Source: JBBSDP01 sp963754335
GTDB lineage: Bacteria > Planctomycetota > Phycisphaerae > Tepidisphaerales > Tepidisphaeraceae
Reading direction: 5' to 3'
Length of the DNA stretch: 64,000 bases
NCBI GenBank assembly: GCA_963754335.1
Contig: CAVWFQ010000003.1
Coordinates: 992,001-1,056,000 of the forward strand
Shown: piece after piece, positions 1 to 10,801 of the stretch
How positions within the stretch are numbered: the stretch's first letter is position 1
Layout of the letters: every line of letters begins with the position of its first letter
Notes under the pieces: generated by a model
What the model saw: the letters and a program-made list of their open reading frames with translations, nothing else
Database searches by the model: none
What the model was told of the DNA's origin: nothing
Made by a program: the position numbers and the translations under genes

Positions 1-304
1 GCAGGAACTCTATTCAGTTCGAAGACCTTCACGCAGTCCGCCCGTGCGTTTTTGGTATATGTAAGGATGCATACGGCGTGCCAGAGGTCAGCCGGAAAAT
101 AAGAATTCTTCCTCCGGCGCGATCGCTCGGCGGTTAACTGCTTTTGTACTTCAGGGTTACCGTCGATTGCTGCGGCGTACCGCAGCCACGGCTTGGAAAG
201 CCGTGCCACGGGAAGCGAATCCGCCGATCCTGTCACGACGGTGCTCAGGACAGGCCTTTCCCGCAACGGCCAACGGCATGTAAAGTAACCACTTACGTAA
301 CGGA
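1..304. other. Intergenic, no gene seen
   Basis: I see no credible coding region here. A short inverted repeat at 187-205 has arms CACGGCTT and AAGCCGTG around a 3-base loop; it resembles the small GC hairpin at 51892-51911 downstream of hslU. Nothing else stands out. Confidence 0.5.
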
Positions 305-2414
<2,110 letters not shown>

Positions 2415-2422
2415 ACTCAGCC

Positions 2423-3838
2423 ATGAAATCTGACTGCACCCATTGCTCTCGAAGAGGTCTGCTCCGCTCGATGGTGGCCGGCTCAATGCTGATGCCCGGT
2501 ATTCTCAGCGAACTGCTGGCAGCAGATAGCGTCCCCGGGGAGGTGGATCCTCTTGCGCCGCATGCTTCCCATTTTCCGGCCCGCGCAAAGCGCGTGATCT
2601 TCCTCTACATGAGCGGCGGCGTGTCGCACGTCGATACCTTCGACCCCAAGCCACGGCTCACCACCGATGTGGGCAAGCAGGTGAAGCTCGACCATCCGGA
2701 AACGAACAACCGCGCCGGCTACGACAAGCTTTTCCTCAAGCGGCCGCAGTGGGAGTTTCATCGCCATGGACAGTGCGGCACTGAGGTCAGCACGCTTTTC
2801 CCGCATATGGCCGAATGCGTTGACGATATCGCGCTGATCCGGTCGATGAACACGAGCCATTCGAATCACTACAACGCGACGCTGGGAATGCATACCGGCT
2901 CATTTAATTTCACCCGCCCGAGCATCGGCGCATGGGTGAGTTATGGGCTGGGCACGGTGAGCCGCAATTTGCCGTCATTCGTCGTCATCGCGCCGCAGAT
3001 GCCCTATGCCGGCAACCAGGACTGGGCGGCCGATTTTCTTCCCGGGGCGCATCAGGGGACGCTGGTCGTTCCCGGAAACGAGCCGGTCGCGAATATTGTC
3101 CGCCGCACCCCGACGCAGCGTCGCGAAGAGATCGAACTGGCGGCGATGAAGCGGCTGAACCAGCGGCACCTGGCCGCCCGGCCGCAGGACCCGAGCCTGG
3201 CGGCGCGAATCAAATCATTCGAGACGGCGTTCGGCATGCAGGCGGAAGTGCCTGACGCATTCAATTTCGCCAGTGAATCCGACGCCACGCTGGCCCTTTA
3301 CGGACTGCAGCGCGGCAGCACGGGAGGATTTGGCTGGCAGTGCCTCGCGGCCCGACGCCTCGCCGAGCGCGGCGTTCGATTCATCGAGCTGATCGACGTC
3401 GGTTCATCCAATAACTGGGATGCTCACGGGGACATGCTCACGCATGTGCCGTTGGCCGCCAACGTCGACAAGCCGATCGCCGGTCTGCTCAAAGACCTCA
3501 AGAGCCGCGGGATGCTCGAAGACACGCTGGTCGTCTGGACCACCGAGTTTGGCCGGACTCCGTTCAACAATTCCGCCGACGCCAAAGGTCGCGAGCACCA
3601 TCATTGGGCCTTCAGCTCCTGGCTCGCCGGCGCCGGCGTGAAAGCTGGCTCCGTCTTTGGCGAGACTGACGAATACGGAATCAAGGTCGCGAACGATGGG
3701 GTCCACGTTCACGATTTCCACGCCACGATTCTGCATCTGATGGGGCTGGACCATACGCGATTGACTTACCGCCACAGCGGTCGGGACTATCGGCTGACGG
3801 ACGTGGCGGGGAACGTCGTCAAGCAAGTCATCGCGTGA
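2423..3838 (+). CDS. DUF1501 domain protein
   Basis: DUF1501 family protein, a sulfatase/alkaline-phosphatase-fold family of unknown substrate that is expanded in Planctomycetes and encoded next to DUF1549/DUF1553 genes. The start at 2423 (MKSDCTHCSRRGLLRS) gives a twin-arginine-like signal followed by a hydrophobic stretch, so export is likely. Family motifs are present: FLYMSGGVSHVDTFDPKP near the N-terminus, TLVVWTTEFGRTPF, the histidine-rich GREHHHWAF, and VHVHDFHATILHLMGLDH near the C-terminus. An in-frame TTG at 2411 is a possible but less likely start. The gene follows the DUF1549 gene almost without a gap, so the two are probably co-transcribed and co-translated. The reading frame is intact. 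Confidence 0.9.
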   Translation: MKSDCTHCSRRGLLRSMVAGSMLMPGILSELLAADSVPGEVDPLAPHASHFPARAKRVIFLYMSGGVSHVDTFDPKPRLTTDVGKQVKLDHPETNNRAGYDKLFLKRPQWEFHRHGQCGTEVSTLFPHMAECVDDIALIRSMNTSHSNHYNATLGMHTGSFNFTRPSIGAWVSYGLGTVSRNLPSFVVIAPQMPYAGNQDWAADFLPGAHQGTLVVPGNEPVANIVRRTPTQRREEIELAAMKRLNQRHLAARPQDPSLAARIKSFETAFGMQAEVPDAFNFASESDATLALYGLQRGSTGGFGWQCLAARRLAERGVRFIELIDVGSSNNWDAHGDMLTHVPLAANVDKPIAGLLKDLKSRGMLEDTLVVWTTEFGRTPFNNSADAKGREHHHWAFSSWLAGAGVKAGSVFGETDEYGIKVANDGVHVHDFHATILHLMGLDHTRLTYRHSGRDYRLTDVAGNVVKQVIA

Positions 3839-3842
3839 ATGG

Positions 3843-6500
3843 TTAGACGGTTGCGATCGTTGCGGTGTCGCTCAGCGCATTCGTATCCGAGGGGGTTGTG
3901 TTCGAGGTGGTGGAAGCGATCAGGTCGTAGCTCCCGCCCGCTGATCCCGCGGGCGCAACGAAGTGAAGACGAATCGTCATCGACCGGCCCGCGCGAAGCT
4001 TGATGGCGTGGCCGGTAATCCGCGTGAGCGTTGTTGCTGAAGCGTCGAGCACATAATTCGCAGACTCGTATAAAGTCAGGTCAATGGTGCCGTTGGCGGT
4101 TGTGTTGCCGTCATTGGTGACCGTGACGACTACATTCTGATTGTGCCCGGGATTCACTTTGATCTGTTCGCCACCGGCGAAGACGGTCGTCAGTTCGACG
4201 GTCGGGGCGCAGACGACGACGCTGGTCGAAGCCGCTTGAGTGGGTGTGCTGTTGTACGCGGTGGCGTTGACCTGGGCGATCAGCGAATAGGTCCCACTGG
4301 CCAGGCTGGGGCCATAGGTGAATTTCAGCTTTTCGGTTTTCGAAGCCAGGGAAGCAAGACGCAGGCTCGGAATCGTCACGGTGTCGAGGAGGGTGCCGTC
4401 CGAGACCGAACCATCCGAGGAAGCATATAGGTTGAGGGTCACCGGTCCGACGTAAAGCGCCGAACCGGAATTGATCAGCCGAAGTTGTAATGAGCCGCTC
4501 GTACCGCCGAGGACGCTTGCCGGCGGCTCGCTAACGAATACCGGCGCTATCGGAGAGGTTGGCGGCGGTGGAGGGGTCCCGGTCGGGGTTGGTGTTGGCG
4601 TTGGAGTCGGAGTTGGAGTCGGAGTCGGGGTCGGCGTTGGTGTCGGAGTCGGAGTCGGCGTCGGCGTCGGTGTTGGTGTCGGCGTCGGTGTTGGTGTCGG
4701 CGTCGGCGTTGGAGTCGGTGTCGGCGTTGGAGTCGGTGTCGGCGTTGGCGTTGGTGTTGGGGTCGGCGTTGGTGTTGGAGTCGGTGTCGGCGTTGGAGTC
4801 GGCGTTGGAGTTGGCGTTGGCGTTGGTGTTGGCGTCGGCGTTGGTGTTGGAGTCGGAGTCGGCGTTGGAGTCGGTGTTGGAGTCGGCGTTGGCGTGGGCG
4901 TTGGAGTCGGCGTCGGTGTTGGCGTTGGAGTCGGTGTGGGCGTCGGTGTTGGAGTCGGTGTTGGTGTTGGTGTCGGTGTTGGTGTTGGTGTTGGTGTTGG
5001 TGTTGGTGTTGGTGTTGGTGTTGGTGTTGGTGTTGGTGTTGGTGTTGGTGTTGGTGTTGGTGTTGGTGTTGGTGTTGGTGTTGGTGTTGGTGTTGGTGTT
5101 GGTGTTGGTGTTGGTGTTGGGGTCGGTGTTGGCGTCGGAGTCGGCGTTGGAGTGGGCGTTGGAGTGGGCGTCGGCGTCGGTGTCGGCGTCGGTGTTGGCG
5201 TTGGAGTCGGTGTTGGGGTCGGAGTCGGCGTCGGAGTCGGGGTGAACGTCGTGCCATCGAGCGTCGCGACTACTGCAGGAGCATTGGGGCTGCCGAGTCC
5301 GGTGGTCTCGGTGTAGCCGTTGTTCCCGACGTCGTGAAAAATTGACGTGTAGTTGGAGAACCCTGATGTTCCCGGCGCGGCGTAGACGCCGTACAGGTCC
5401 GGCAGCGCCTGCGAGGCGCCGTTGAGTGTTCCCTGACCGAGAATTTTCAGGCCCTGATCCGCGATGGCAATCAGGGCTGCCCACTGCGGCGCGCCGGCAC
5501 TGGTGCCGCCCACCTGGCCCCATCCCGTGGCGCCGGTCCCGCCCGACACCGAATCGTAGACGGCAAATCCGGTGCTGGGACTGGCGTCATACGCGACGTC
5601 CGGGACACTCCGTTTCCCGCTTTGCTGCACGGATTGCTGGTAACTCGGCTCACTCTCAACTTTGCTGAATCCTCCGCTGGTGCCCGAACTCATCCCGGTC
5701 CAGGCCGATTCGCTGGAATACGTCCCATTGGAGCCGGAAACAGAAAGCGAAGTTCCGCCGACCGAGATGACGTTTGGAGAGCTGGCCGGCCACTGCACGC
5801 CGCTGGAAGTTCCGCTGTCCCCGGCGGCCGCGACGAAGGTGATGCCGGTGTGGCCCGACGGGGTGGTGAAGTCCGGGTCGTACTGCAACTGACTCGACGA
5901 TTCGCCTCTGAAACCAGAGGATTCGCTGCCGCCCCAGCTCATCGAAACGACTGACACGCCCGCAACGCTGCGCGCCTCGTTCACCGCCGCCATCAGGTCC
6001 GATGTGTTGGAGGAATTGGCCTCCACCAGGAGGATGTTGGCTTGTGGCGCCATCGCGTGCGACCACTCGACGTCCAGCGAAATTTCTTCGGCCCAATTCG
6101 CGTTCGTCGTCGGAAGAGAGCTGCCGCCGGTCTGGCTGACAATATTAAAGCTCGGCGGAGCGCTCAGATTGAATTGCTGATCGAATACGCCAAGATCAGA
6201 GGTAATGTTGGGGTCGTTGTAGGCGTCCACGATCGCGATCGTTTGGCCTGCGCCGGTCCCCTGTACCTTGCCGTTGCTGAAGTTGATCTGGTCGAACCCG
6301 TAGGCATGGGCAATCTGTGCTGGCGTGAAACCCTGTACTGAAGTTCCAACGTCGGGCTCGATGGTCAGATCGATCGACACGCGAGAGAGAAGCCGGCGGT
6401 CCTCGAGCACTTCGAGCACGGCGATCGTAAGACCCTTGCGGCGCAAGGATTTGCGGCAATCACGGATTTTTGCCTTTAAATGCTTCATTTCCGACCGCAC
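3843..6500 (-). CDS. S53 (sedolisin) peptidase with LEPR-type N-terminus, Pro-Thr array and CARDB repeats
   Basis: Predicted secreted serine-carboxyl peptidase of family S53, 885 residues. The N-terminus carries the planctomycete LEPR-XLL-like motif VLEDRRLLSR (about residues 31-40). The catalytic set is readable: Glu139 and Asp143 in WAEEISLDVEW, the oxyanion Asp228 in AAAGDSG, and Ser334 in GGTSAGAPQW. The calcium-site region DVGNNGYTETTGLGSPN follows. No long pro-domain precedes the catalytic domain, which is shorter than in classical sedolisins. The catalytic domain is followed by an uninterrupted (PT)n linker of roughly 220 residues, then two CARDB-like beta-sandwich domains. Such linkers usually place an exoenzyme at a distance from the cell wall. 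The gene is convergent with the DUF1501 gene, with 4 bases between the stops. Confidence 0.9.
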   Translation of the reverse strand: MRSEMKHLKAKIRDCRKSLRRKGLTIAVLEVLEDRRLLSRVSIDLTIEPDVGTSVQGFTPAQIAHAYGFDQINFSNGKVQGTGAGQTIAIVDAYNDPNITSDLGVFDQQFNLSAPPSFNIVSQTGGSSLPTTNANWAEEISLDVEWSHAMAPQANILLVEANSSNTSDLMAAVNEARSVAGVSVVSMSWGGSESSGFRGESSSQLQYDPDFTTPSGHTGITFVAAAGDSGTSSGVQWPASSPNVISVGGTSLSVSGSNGTYSSESAWTGMSSGTSGGFSKVESEPSYQQSVQQSGKRSVPDVAYDASPSTGFAVYDSVSGGTGATGWGQVGGTSAGAPQWAALIAIADQGLKILGQGTLNGASQALPDLYGVYAAPGTSGFSNYTSIFHDVGNNGYTETTGLGSPNAPAVVATLDGTTFTPTPTPTPTPTPTPTPTPTPTPTPTPTPTPTPTPTPTPTPTPTPTPTPTPTPTPTPTPTPTPTPTPTPTPTPTPTPTPTPTPTPTPTPTPTPTPTPTPTPTPTPTPTPTPTPTPTPTPTPTPTPTPTPTPTPTPTPTPTPTPTPTPTPTPTPTPTPTPTPTPTPTPTPTPTPTPTPTPTPTPTPTPTPTPTPTPTPTPTPTPTPTPTPTPTPTPTPTPTPTGTPPPPPTSPIAPVFVSEPPASVLGGTSGSLQLRLINSGSALYVGPVTLNLYASSDGSVSDGTLLDTVTIPSLRLASLASKTEKLKFTYGPSLASGTYSLIAQVNATAYNSTPTQAASTSVVVCAPTVELTTVFAGGEQIKVNPGHNQNVVVTVTNDGNTTANGTIDLTLYESANYVLDASATTLTRITGHAIKLRAGRSMTIRLHFVAPAGSAGGSYDLIASTTSNTTPSDTNALSDTATIATV
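4581..5242. repeat. Hexanucleotide tandem array encoding (Pro-Thr)n
   Basis: About 110 hexamers of consensus GGNGTN (plus strand) encode the Pro-Thr linker of the S53 peptidase on the minus strand. Third positions vary in the flanks, but a central block at about 4975-5118 is a perfect GGTGTT repeat of about 24 units. This suggests recent expansion by slippage inside an older, diverged array. Confidence 0.95.
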
Positions 6501-6645
6501 ACCCAGTCATTGTTCGATCGTTGCTTATGGAGAGTTTACTTGATTGAGAAGCTACCGCCTGCCTCATCATTGTCCACCGAGGGGCTGTTATTCTTCCCAT
6601 CCATTTGACGCTGGATCGAATGACATTATTGCGAATTCATCATTC

Positions 6646-7473
6646 TTACCAAGGGCCCAGAGGTCTCGCCGGTGGATCCGTGGTGAACGGCCGCTCCCCG
6701 CGGAGTCGCCGGGCGATGTCCGAAAGAATGCGCGGATCGGAGAACGCGCCGTTGTGTGGGTCCTCGAAAGGGGGCGTGTCGACCCACCATGCAGTCCGGC
6801 CGGGCGGGGCAGCATTGTTGGGGCCGATGATCTTGTCGCCGAGCCGAACATACGAATCGATCTGGTAATCGAACGGTTCGGCTTCGATCCGTGCAAGCAG
6901 CGGAGAGCCGGGCCGGACCTCTTTTTGAATTGGGTGCAACACCGGCATTTCATCCGCGAGCGACGAGCCGCGGAGCGGGCTGCTGATGGTAAACAGCCGA
7001 ACGATATTTAAGCGGCATTGTCCCGGGTTGACGTTCGGCAGCGCAGCGAATCGAGCCGCGAGTCCGCCGAGTGAGCAGCCGATCACGTCAACCTCGACGG
7101 TCTGCCGGCCGGGCAGTGGTCCCGATCGGGCTGGCGGGAATTGGGCGTTAACCCGATCGGCGATCTTTCGCCGGCAGTCATTAAGACTCAGACAATCGCC
7201 AATTCCGACGGCGATGATCGGACCATTTCCGAAAAGATCCGCAAACCGCTGCCTGAGCGACCAGGGAACGATGCCGACGTCCATGAATCCACCAATGATG
7301 ACGAGTGGCCGTTCCAATCGTTGTGGCGACTGTGCCATTCGCTTCCAATCGCGATCCGCTGCGTCCGAGCTGAGGGGAAACGATGGGTTTTCAGGGCGTG
7401 CGGCGCAAGCCGGCAGGAGGGATATAAGGAGGATTGGCAGGCTGAGTAGATGAACTGCCGAAGGAGCCTTCAT
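6646..7473 (-). CDS. Lipase-like alpha/beta-hydrolase lipoprotein
   Basis: Predicted lipoprotein of 275 residues: signal peptide with hydrophobic core and lipobox LLPAC (Cys near residue 23). The body looks like an alpha/beta hydrolase of the triacylglycerol-lipase/PGAP1 type. It has an oxyanion-type strand LVIIGGFMDVG, a nucleophile elbow VIGCSLGGLAARF (Gly-x-Ser-x-Gly with Ser), and a C-terminal DPHNGAFSD that could supply the catalytic His. The substrate cannot be told from sequence. The ATG at 7473 is a good start since it creates the signal peptide. It is a single gene on the minus strand with no obvious operon partner. Confidence 0.7.
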   Translation of the reverse strand: MKAPSAVHLLSLPILLISLLPACAARPENPSFPLSSDAADRDWKRMAQSPQRLERPLVIIGGFMDVGIVPWSLRQRFADLFGNGPIIAVGIGDCLSLNDCRRKIADRVNAQFPPARSGPLPGRQTVEVDVIGCSLGGLAARFAALPNVNPGQCRLNIVRLFTISSPLRGSSLADEMPVLHPIQKEVRPGSPLLARIEAEPFDYQIDSYVRLGDKIIGPNNAAPPGRTAWWVDTPPFEDPHNGAFSDPRILSDIARRLRGERPFTTDPPARPLGPW

Positions 7474-7526
7474 AAATTCTTCAAAGTGGTTGTTTCAATC
7501 GATGGGAAAGATCACATCCGGGTAAA

Positions 7527-7694
7527 ATGCGGACAATCAGCATAACGATGATGATCAAGGAGATTGTCAGCCTGATCAAGACGACACAAGGATTAGCAAT
7601 GGAGATTCGAAACGCCGCCGATCGCCTGACTGTTGAAGACGCCAACCTGAGTGGCTCTCATTTCGAGAACGCAGATCTCTCGAGTTGCTCCTAA
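7527..7694 (+). pseudogene. Short ORF resembling the start of a pentapeptide-repeat protein
   Basis: An ORF of 55 codons beginning MRTISITMMIKEIV. After residue 25 it reads RLTVEDANLSGSHFENADLS, which has the A(D/N)LS spacing of pentapeptide-repeat proteins, and then stops. The stop overlaps, in a different frame, the start of a GNAT-like fragment. I read this as a truncated 5' gene fragment, though a real small protein cannot be excluded. Confidence 0.35.
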
Positions 7695-7816
7695 CCGAAC
7701 GCGGGTGTCTAAAAGTAAATCTTCAGGTTTTCGCGAACAACGCCGACGTCGTGAGTTTCTACGAACGCCTCGGTTTTCGTGTCGAAGAGCGAATCAGCAT
7801 GGGGAAACTGTTATAG
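7679..7816 (+). pseudogene. C-terminal fragment of a GNAT acetyltransferase
   Basis: This frame reads GCLKVNLQVFANNADVVSFY followed by ERLGFRVEERISMGKLL and a TAG at 7814. It is the last third of a GNAT N-acetyltransferase: the NLQV strand, the N-x-x-A/V-x-x-FYE-x-LGF motif that binds acetyl-CoA, and the terminal EERISMGK strand typical of YpeA-like members. No acetyl-CoA loop or N-terminus precedes it; upstream is the pentapeptide-like fragment in another frame. It is therefore a remnant, and the two fragments seem to have been joined by a deletion. Confidence 0.6.
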
Positions 7817-7830
7817 TTTTTTCACGGGAA

Positions 7831-8199
7831 TCAAGTCGCCGTCGCGAGCCATTCCAGGAGTACATTGATATCGAAGGGTTTACGGAGCAGAAGTTCAGGT
7901 TCGTATTTTTGGGTTTCGGTCCAGAGCTGTTCATCAGTGGTTCCGCTTACAACGGCCACGCGCACCGGGCGATTTTCGGCTCGAATCCGTTCAAGAATTT
8001 CAGTCCCATGGCCATCGGGAAGATTCAGGTCGAGAATGGCACATTGCTGTTCGTGAAGTCGTTCCAATCCTTCGGCAACTGAGCCGGCCGTGTCCGTCTG
8101 AAAGCCAAAACGTGAGAGAAGCAAGACTAAGGCATCGCGCGCCTGCTGATCGTCCTCGACAACCAGAATACGACAAGCGATTTTTTCAGCTAAAGGCAC
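7831..8199 (-). CDS. Single-domain response regulator (receiver only)
   Basis: A 122-residue CheY-like receiver without an output domain. It has the acidic pair in ILVVEDDQQAR, the phosphoacceptor Asp in AILDLNLPDGHG, the conserved Ser/Thr in VVSGTT, and the Lys in LLRKPFD. It would be phosphorylated by a histidine kinase not encoded nearby and act by protein-protein contact or as a phosphorelay intermediate. The start is a GTG at 8199 (MPLAEK), with GGAG immediately upstream and overlapping it, so the exact start is uncertain. It is divergent from the structured region to its right. Confidence 0.85.
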   Translation of the reverse strand: MPLAEKIACRILVVEDDQQARDALVLLLSRFGFQTDTAGSVAEGLERLHEQQCAILDLNLPDGHGTEILERIRAENRPVRVAVVSGTTDEQLWTETQKYEPELLLRKPFDINVLLEWLATAT

Positions 8200-8271
8200 T
8201 CCAATGCAGACTAAGGCAAACCGGAAAATGGGAATAGGGGAAATCCTGAGAAAATTATTTTTCCTATGGTT

Positions 8272-8449
8272 GGGCGACAGGCGGGAATTGGTAGGGAAAA
8301 GCGTCGCGAGGCCTGTCGCCCGAACGCGAGAGACTTACCCGAAGGAGTACCGACGACTGATCGGGTACTCTCCAAAATCGGCGCGAGTTTCCCTCAACGG
8401 GAAATCAAGCCGATCGAGGAGGACGCCCTGACGGCGTCCGTCCTCGATC
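8272..8449. other. Cluster of three strong inverted repeats in an intergenic region
   Basis: Within 180 bases there are three hairpins: GGGCGACAGGC at 8272-8282 pairing with GCCTGTCGCCC at 8311-8321; GAGTACC at 8345-8351 pairing with GGTACTC at 8364-8370; and a 16-bp stem with one bulge from 8412 to 8449 (GATCGAGGA plus GGACGCC against GGCGTCC and TCCTCGATC, loop CTGAC). None is followed by a T-run on either strand. It may be a structured RNA or a nested REP-like element. Confidence 0.5.
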
Positions 8450-8472
8450 ATGAAATCTGCCCAAAGATTTTG

Positions 8473-8724
8473 TTAGAGCCCCTTGAGTTCGCGTTCAGCC
8501 AGGAACCAGTTGTCGAGTTCCGAGCCGCATCGCGGAGATCGCGAAATCTCATAGGCGCGGATCGCGACTTGCTCCTGGGTGACGACCTTCCTGGCGATGG
8601 GCGCCACCGTCGTCTTGGGGGGGATGGCGCTGTTGCGAACAGGTGTCGAAACCGGTGCGGACTTGCTGACCGGTGCAGTCGACTTGGACGGGGACTTGGA
8701 CGAGGGTTTCTTTCCGAAAGCCAT
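8473..8724 (-). CDS. DUF2934 domain small protein
   Basis: An 83-residue protein: a Ser/Pro/Lys-rich N-terminal half (KKPSSKSPSKS), then a DUF2934 domain reading VTQEQVAIRAYEISRSPRCG and ending DNWFLAERELKGL. The family signature is IA-x-RAY-x-n-(D/E)W-x-x-AE-x-EL. Its function is unknown, and the basic tail could bind nucleic acid or polyanions. A strong ribosome-binding site (AAGGAG, about 8 bases upstream) fixes the ATG at 8724. It is a single gene. Confidence 0.85.
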   Translation of the reverse strand: MAFGKKPSSKSPSKSTAPVSKSAPVSTPVRNSAIPPKTTVAPIARKVVTQEQVAIRAYEISRSPRCGSELDNWFLAERELKGL

Positions 8725-8929
8725 GTTAAAACTCCTTTATCGATTCATGGAGGCGGTTTCGCCGGAAGGGTTGGAAGGTTCCTTCCCCAACCCTGCCCAG
8801 CGGGGATTTAGCAGAATTATCGGTCCAAGGCAACCAAATCCGCTAAATTTTGCGAAGGATTGCCGGTCTGCACCGGGTAACCCACTTGCTTTTCGCTCAC
8901 CTACCGCTGGGGGTATAGTTCCACGAAGA

Positions 8930-9003
8930 GCAACCGTAGCTCAGTTGGATAGAGCAGCGGATTTCTAATCCGCCGGTCGCAGGTTCGAATCCTGCCGGTT
9001 GCG
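8930..9003 (+). tRNA. tRNA-Arg (anticodon TCT)
   Basis: Complete cloverleaf of 74 bases: acceptor GCAACCG pairs with CGGTTGC, D-arm TAGCTCAGTTGGATAGAGCA, anticodon arm CGGATTTCTAATCCG with TCT at the loop centre, and T-arm GCAGGTTCGAATCCTGC. The discriminator is G and CCA is not encoded. Confidence 0.95.
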
Positions 9004-9102
9004 TTAGCGCTGGAGATCGACGAATTGTATTGCGTTCGGAGTTCGCGCCTTCTCGGCGTCTTTGCGATTCACTGCGAACCGGATAAAATCCCCGCACCCA
9101 CC

Positions 9103-9996
9103 ATGTACCGAACCCTCGTCATTCTTCAGCACACTTTTTTCGAAGCCGTCGTTCAGCCGATTTATTCGCTGTTATTGGGGCTGGGGGCGGTCATCCTGAT
9201 CGTCTTCGGTTTGCTTCCGTTCTTCACGCTCGGCGAAGACACGATCATGTACAAGTCGGTCGGACTTGACGTGGTTCTGCTTCTGGTCCTGATTGTCACG
9301 CTTTTCGCCACAAGCAAATCAGTGTTCGAGGAGATCGAAGACCGGACCATGCTCACGCTGATGAGCAAGCCGGTCAAACGATGGGAAGTTCTGGTTGGCA
9401 AATATCTCGGGATCATCGCGGCTGCATTGCTCGGCGTCGTGCTGTTGGGAGCGGTCATGGCGCTGCTCACCTGGTACCGCATCCCAACGGATTATCAGCT
9501 TCGATGGGCTTCGCTGGACGACCGGGATGTGAAGCAGATCATGGATTATCGAAAGATGCACCTGGCCGGGCTGATCCCGAGCCTGATCCTGGTGTGGCTG
9601 CAAATCAGTGTACTGGCGGCCATCGGCGTAGCGCTCTCGACACGATTTTCGCTGGTGGTCAATCTGCCGGTGGTCATTCTGATCTATATCGCCGGCAACC
9701 TGACGCGATTCCTGTTTCCTTTGGAACACCGTTCGGCCGCCGTGAAGGTTTTCGCCGAAGGGGTCAGTTCACTCCTTCCCTTTCTCTCGACATTCGATAT
9801 CAAGAAATACACCGTATACAGCGACGTTCGCGTGCCCGGGACGGAGTTTGCCCATAGCGCGATGGGGATCTCAATCGGCGCGATCTGGCAATATATTGCG
9901 ATCGCCTTCGCCTACGGAATTAGCTACGTCGCCTTCGCTCTCAGCGCCGGCATGTGGCTCTTCAGCACCCGCGAGCTTGGCGGCGCTGAGGGATAA
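9103..9996 (+). CDS. ABC-2 type transporter permease
   Basis: Membrane protein of about 297 residues in the ABC-2 permease (NosY-like) family. The start at 9103 (MYRTLVILQHTFFEAV) avoids translating the tRNA flank that the longer frame would include. Several transmembrane segments are visible: LLLGLGAVILIVFGLLPFF, VVLLLVLIVTLFATSK, IIAALLGVVLLGAVMALL, ILVWLQISVLAAIGVAL, VVNLPVVILIYIAGNL and a final one before FSTREL. The family motif EEIEDRTMLTLMSKPVKRWE follows the second segment, matching the loop found in ABC-2 permeases. The ATPase partner is not in the window. The next gene begins 8 bp downstream and is likely co-transcribed. Confidence 0.85.
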   Translation: MYRTLVILQHTFFEAVVQPIYSLLLGLGAVILIVFGLLPFFTLGEDTIMYKSVGLDVVLLLVLIVTLFATSKSVFEEIEDRTMLTLMSKPVKRWEVLVGKYLGIIAAALLGVVLLGAVMALLTWYRIPTDYQLRWASLDDRDVKQIMDYRKMHLAGLIPSLILVWLQISVLAAIGVALSTRFSLVVNLPVVILIYIAGNLTRFLFPLEHRSAAVKVFAEGVSSLLPFLSTFDIKKYTVYSDVRVPGTEFAHSAMGISIGAIWQYIAIAFAYGISYVAFALSAGMWLFSTRELGGAEG

Positions 9997-10004
9997 GTCC
10001 TCGG

Positions 10005-10679
10005 ATGACCCCAATCGATCCAGATCGTTTGACAGCTCCGAGTATTCCCGTTCCTCCACCGGTGCCTGGCCTGGCGACTACTCCCCATCCGCCGCAATTG
10101 ACTCGAGTTGATGGTCCTCCGCTCGGCGCAGCCGAACTCGCGCAGTTGGCCGCCGCGCACGGCAGATATAAGAAAATCCGACGGGCGATTGTCGTTTCGA
10201 GCATCAACGCGTGGACCCTCACGATTTTCGGCGGATTAACGCTTCTGATGGGCTTCAATTCCGTATCGGGCGTTCTGTGCGGATTGGCGCTGGGCGCCGT
10301 CGCCTTTTTTGAATTTCGCGGGCGCGCCGGATTACGACGACTTGAATCTCCGGCAGCACGCCTGCTTGGGTTCAATCAAATGGCGCTGGGCGCGCTACTG
10401 GTCGGATATGCACTCTGGAATCTCCATTTGACCTGGTCAGCGCCCGCATCGACCGTGCTCGGAATCACCGATCCACAACTGGGCTACCTCCTCGGGTCCA
10501 CCGAAGGATTGGTGCGCCAGGTGAACGAAGTCTTGTACGGCGGCGTCATCGCGATCGGCATTGGAGTTCAGGGAATGGCTGCGTTGTTTTATTTTCGATG
10601 CGAGAAGTCAATCCAGGCCTATCTCAGCCAAACTCCTGATTGGATCAGCCGCCTGCAGCAGGCTGGTTTTTCGATTTGA
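10005..10679 (+). CDS. Hypothetical membrane protein
   Basis: A 224-residue protein I do not recognise. A proline-rich cytoplasmic N-terminus (about 50 residues) is followed by a basic stretch GRYKKIRRAI and about four transmembrane segments (INAWTLTIFGGLTLLMGF, VLCGLALGAVAFF, QMALGALLVGYALW, GGVIAIGIGVQGMAALFYF). It lies 8 bp after the ABC permease and shares its direction, so it may work with that transporter or be co-expressed by chance. Confidence 0.7.
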   Translation: MTPIDPDRLTAPSIPVPPPVPGLATTPHPPQLTRVDGPPLGAAELAQLAAAHGRYKKIRRAIVVSSINAWTLTIFGGLTLLMGFNSVSGVLCGLALGAVAFFEFRGRAGLRRLESPAARLLGFNQMALGALLVGYALWNLHLTWSAPASTVLGITDPQLGYLLGSTEGLVRQVNEVLYGGVIAIGIGVQGMAALFYFRCEKSIQAYLSQTPDWISRLQQAGFSI

Positions 10680-10801
10680 TTTTCTGCGAAACGCGGCGCC
10701 GTTGATCGGCGTTTGCCGTAGAAGCTAGGCCGATTGGCAGTTGTTGCCGATTACCGCGCGCCGTCTAATTCTACCTTCATCAGCCAATTCGCCGAATTGA
10801 T

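Noticed and set aside
4471..5316. Plus-strand frame coding a long Val-Gly repeat, and several other long frames across the same array
   Set aside because: They are translations of the hexanucleotide array in other frames; the minus-strand S53 frame has catalytic motifs and domains on both sides.
9025..9102. Longer N-terminus for the ABC permease starting right after the tRNA
   Set aside because: The extra residues show no membrane or family features; the ATG at 9103 begins at the expected family start.
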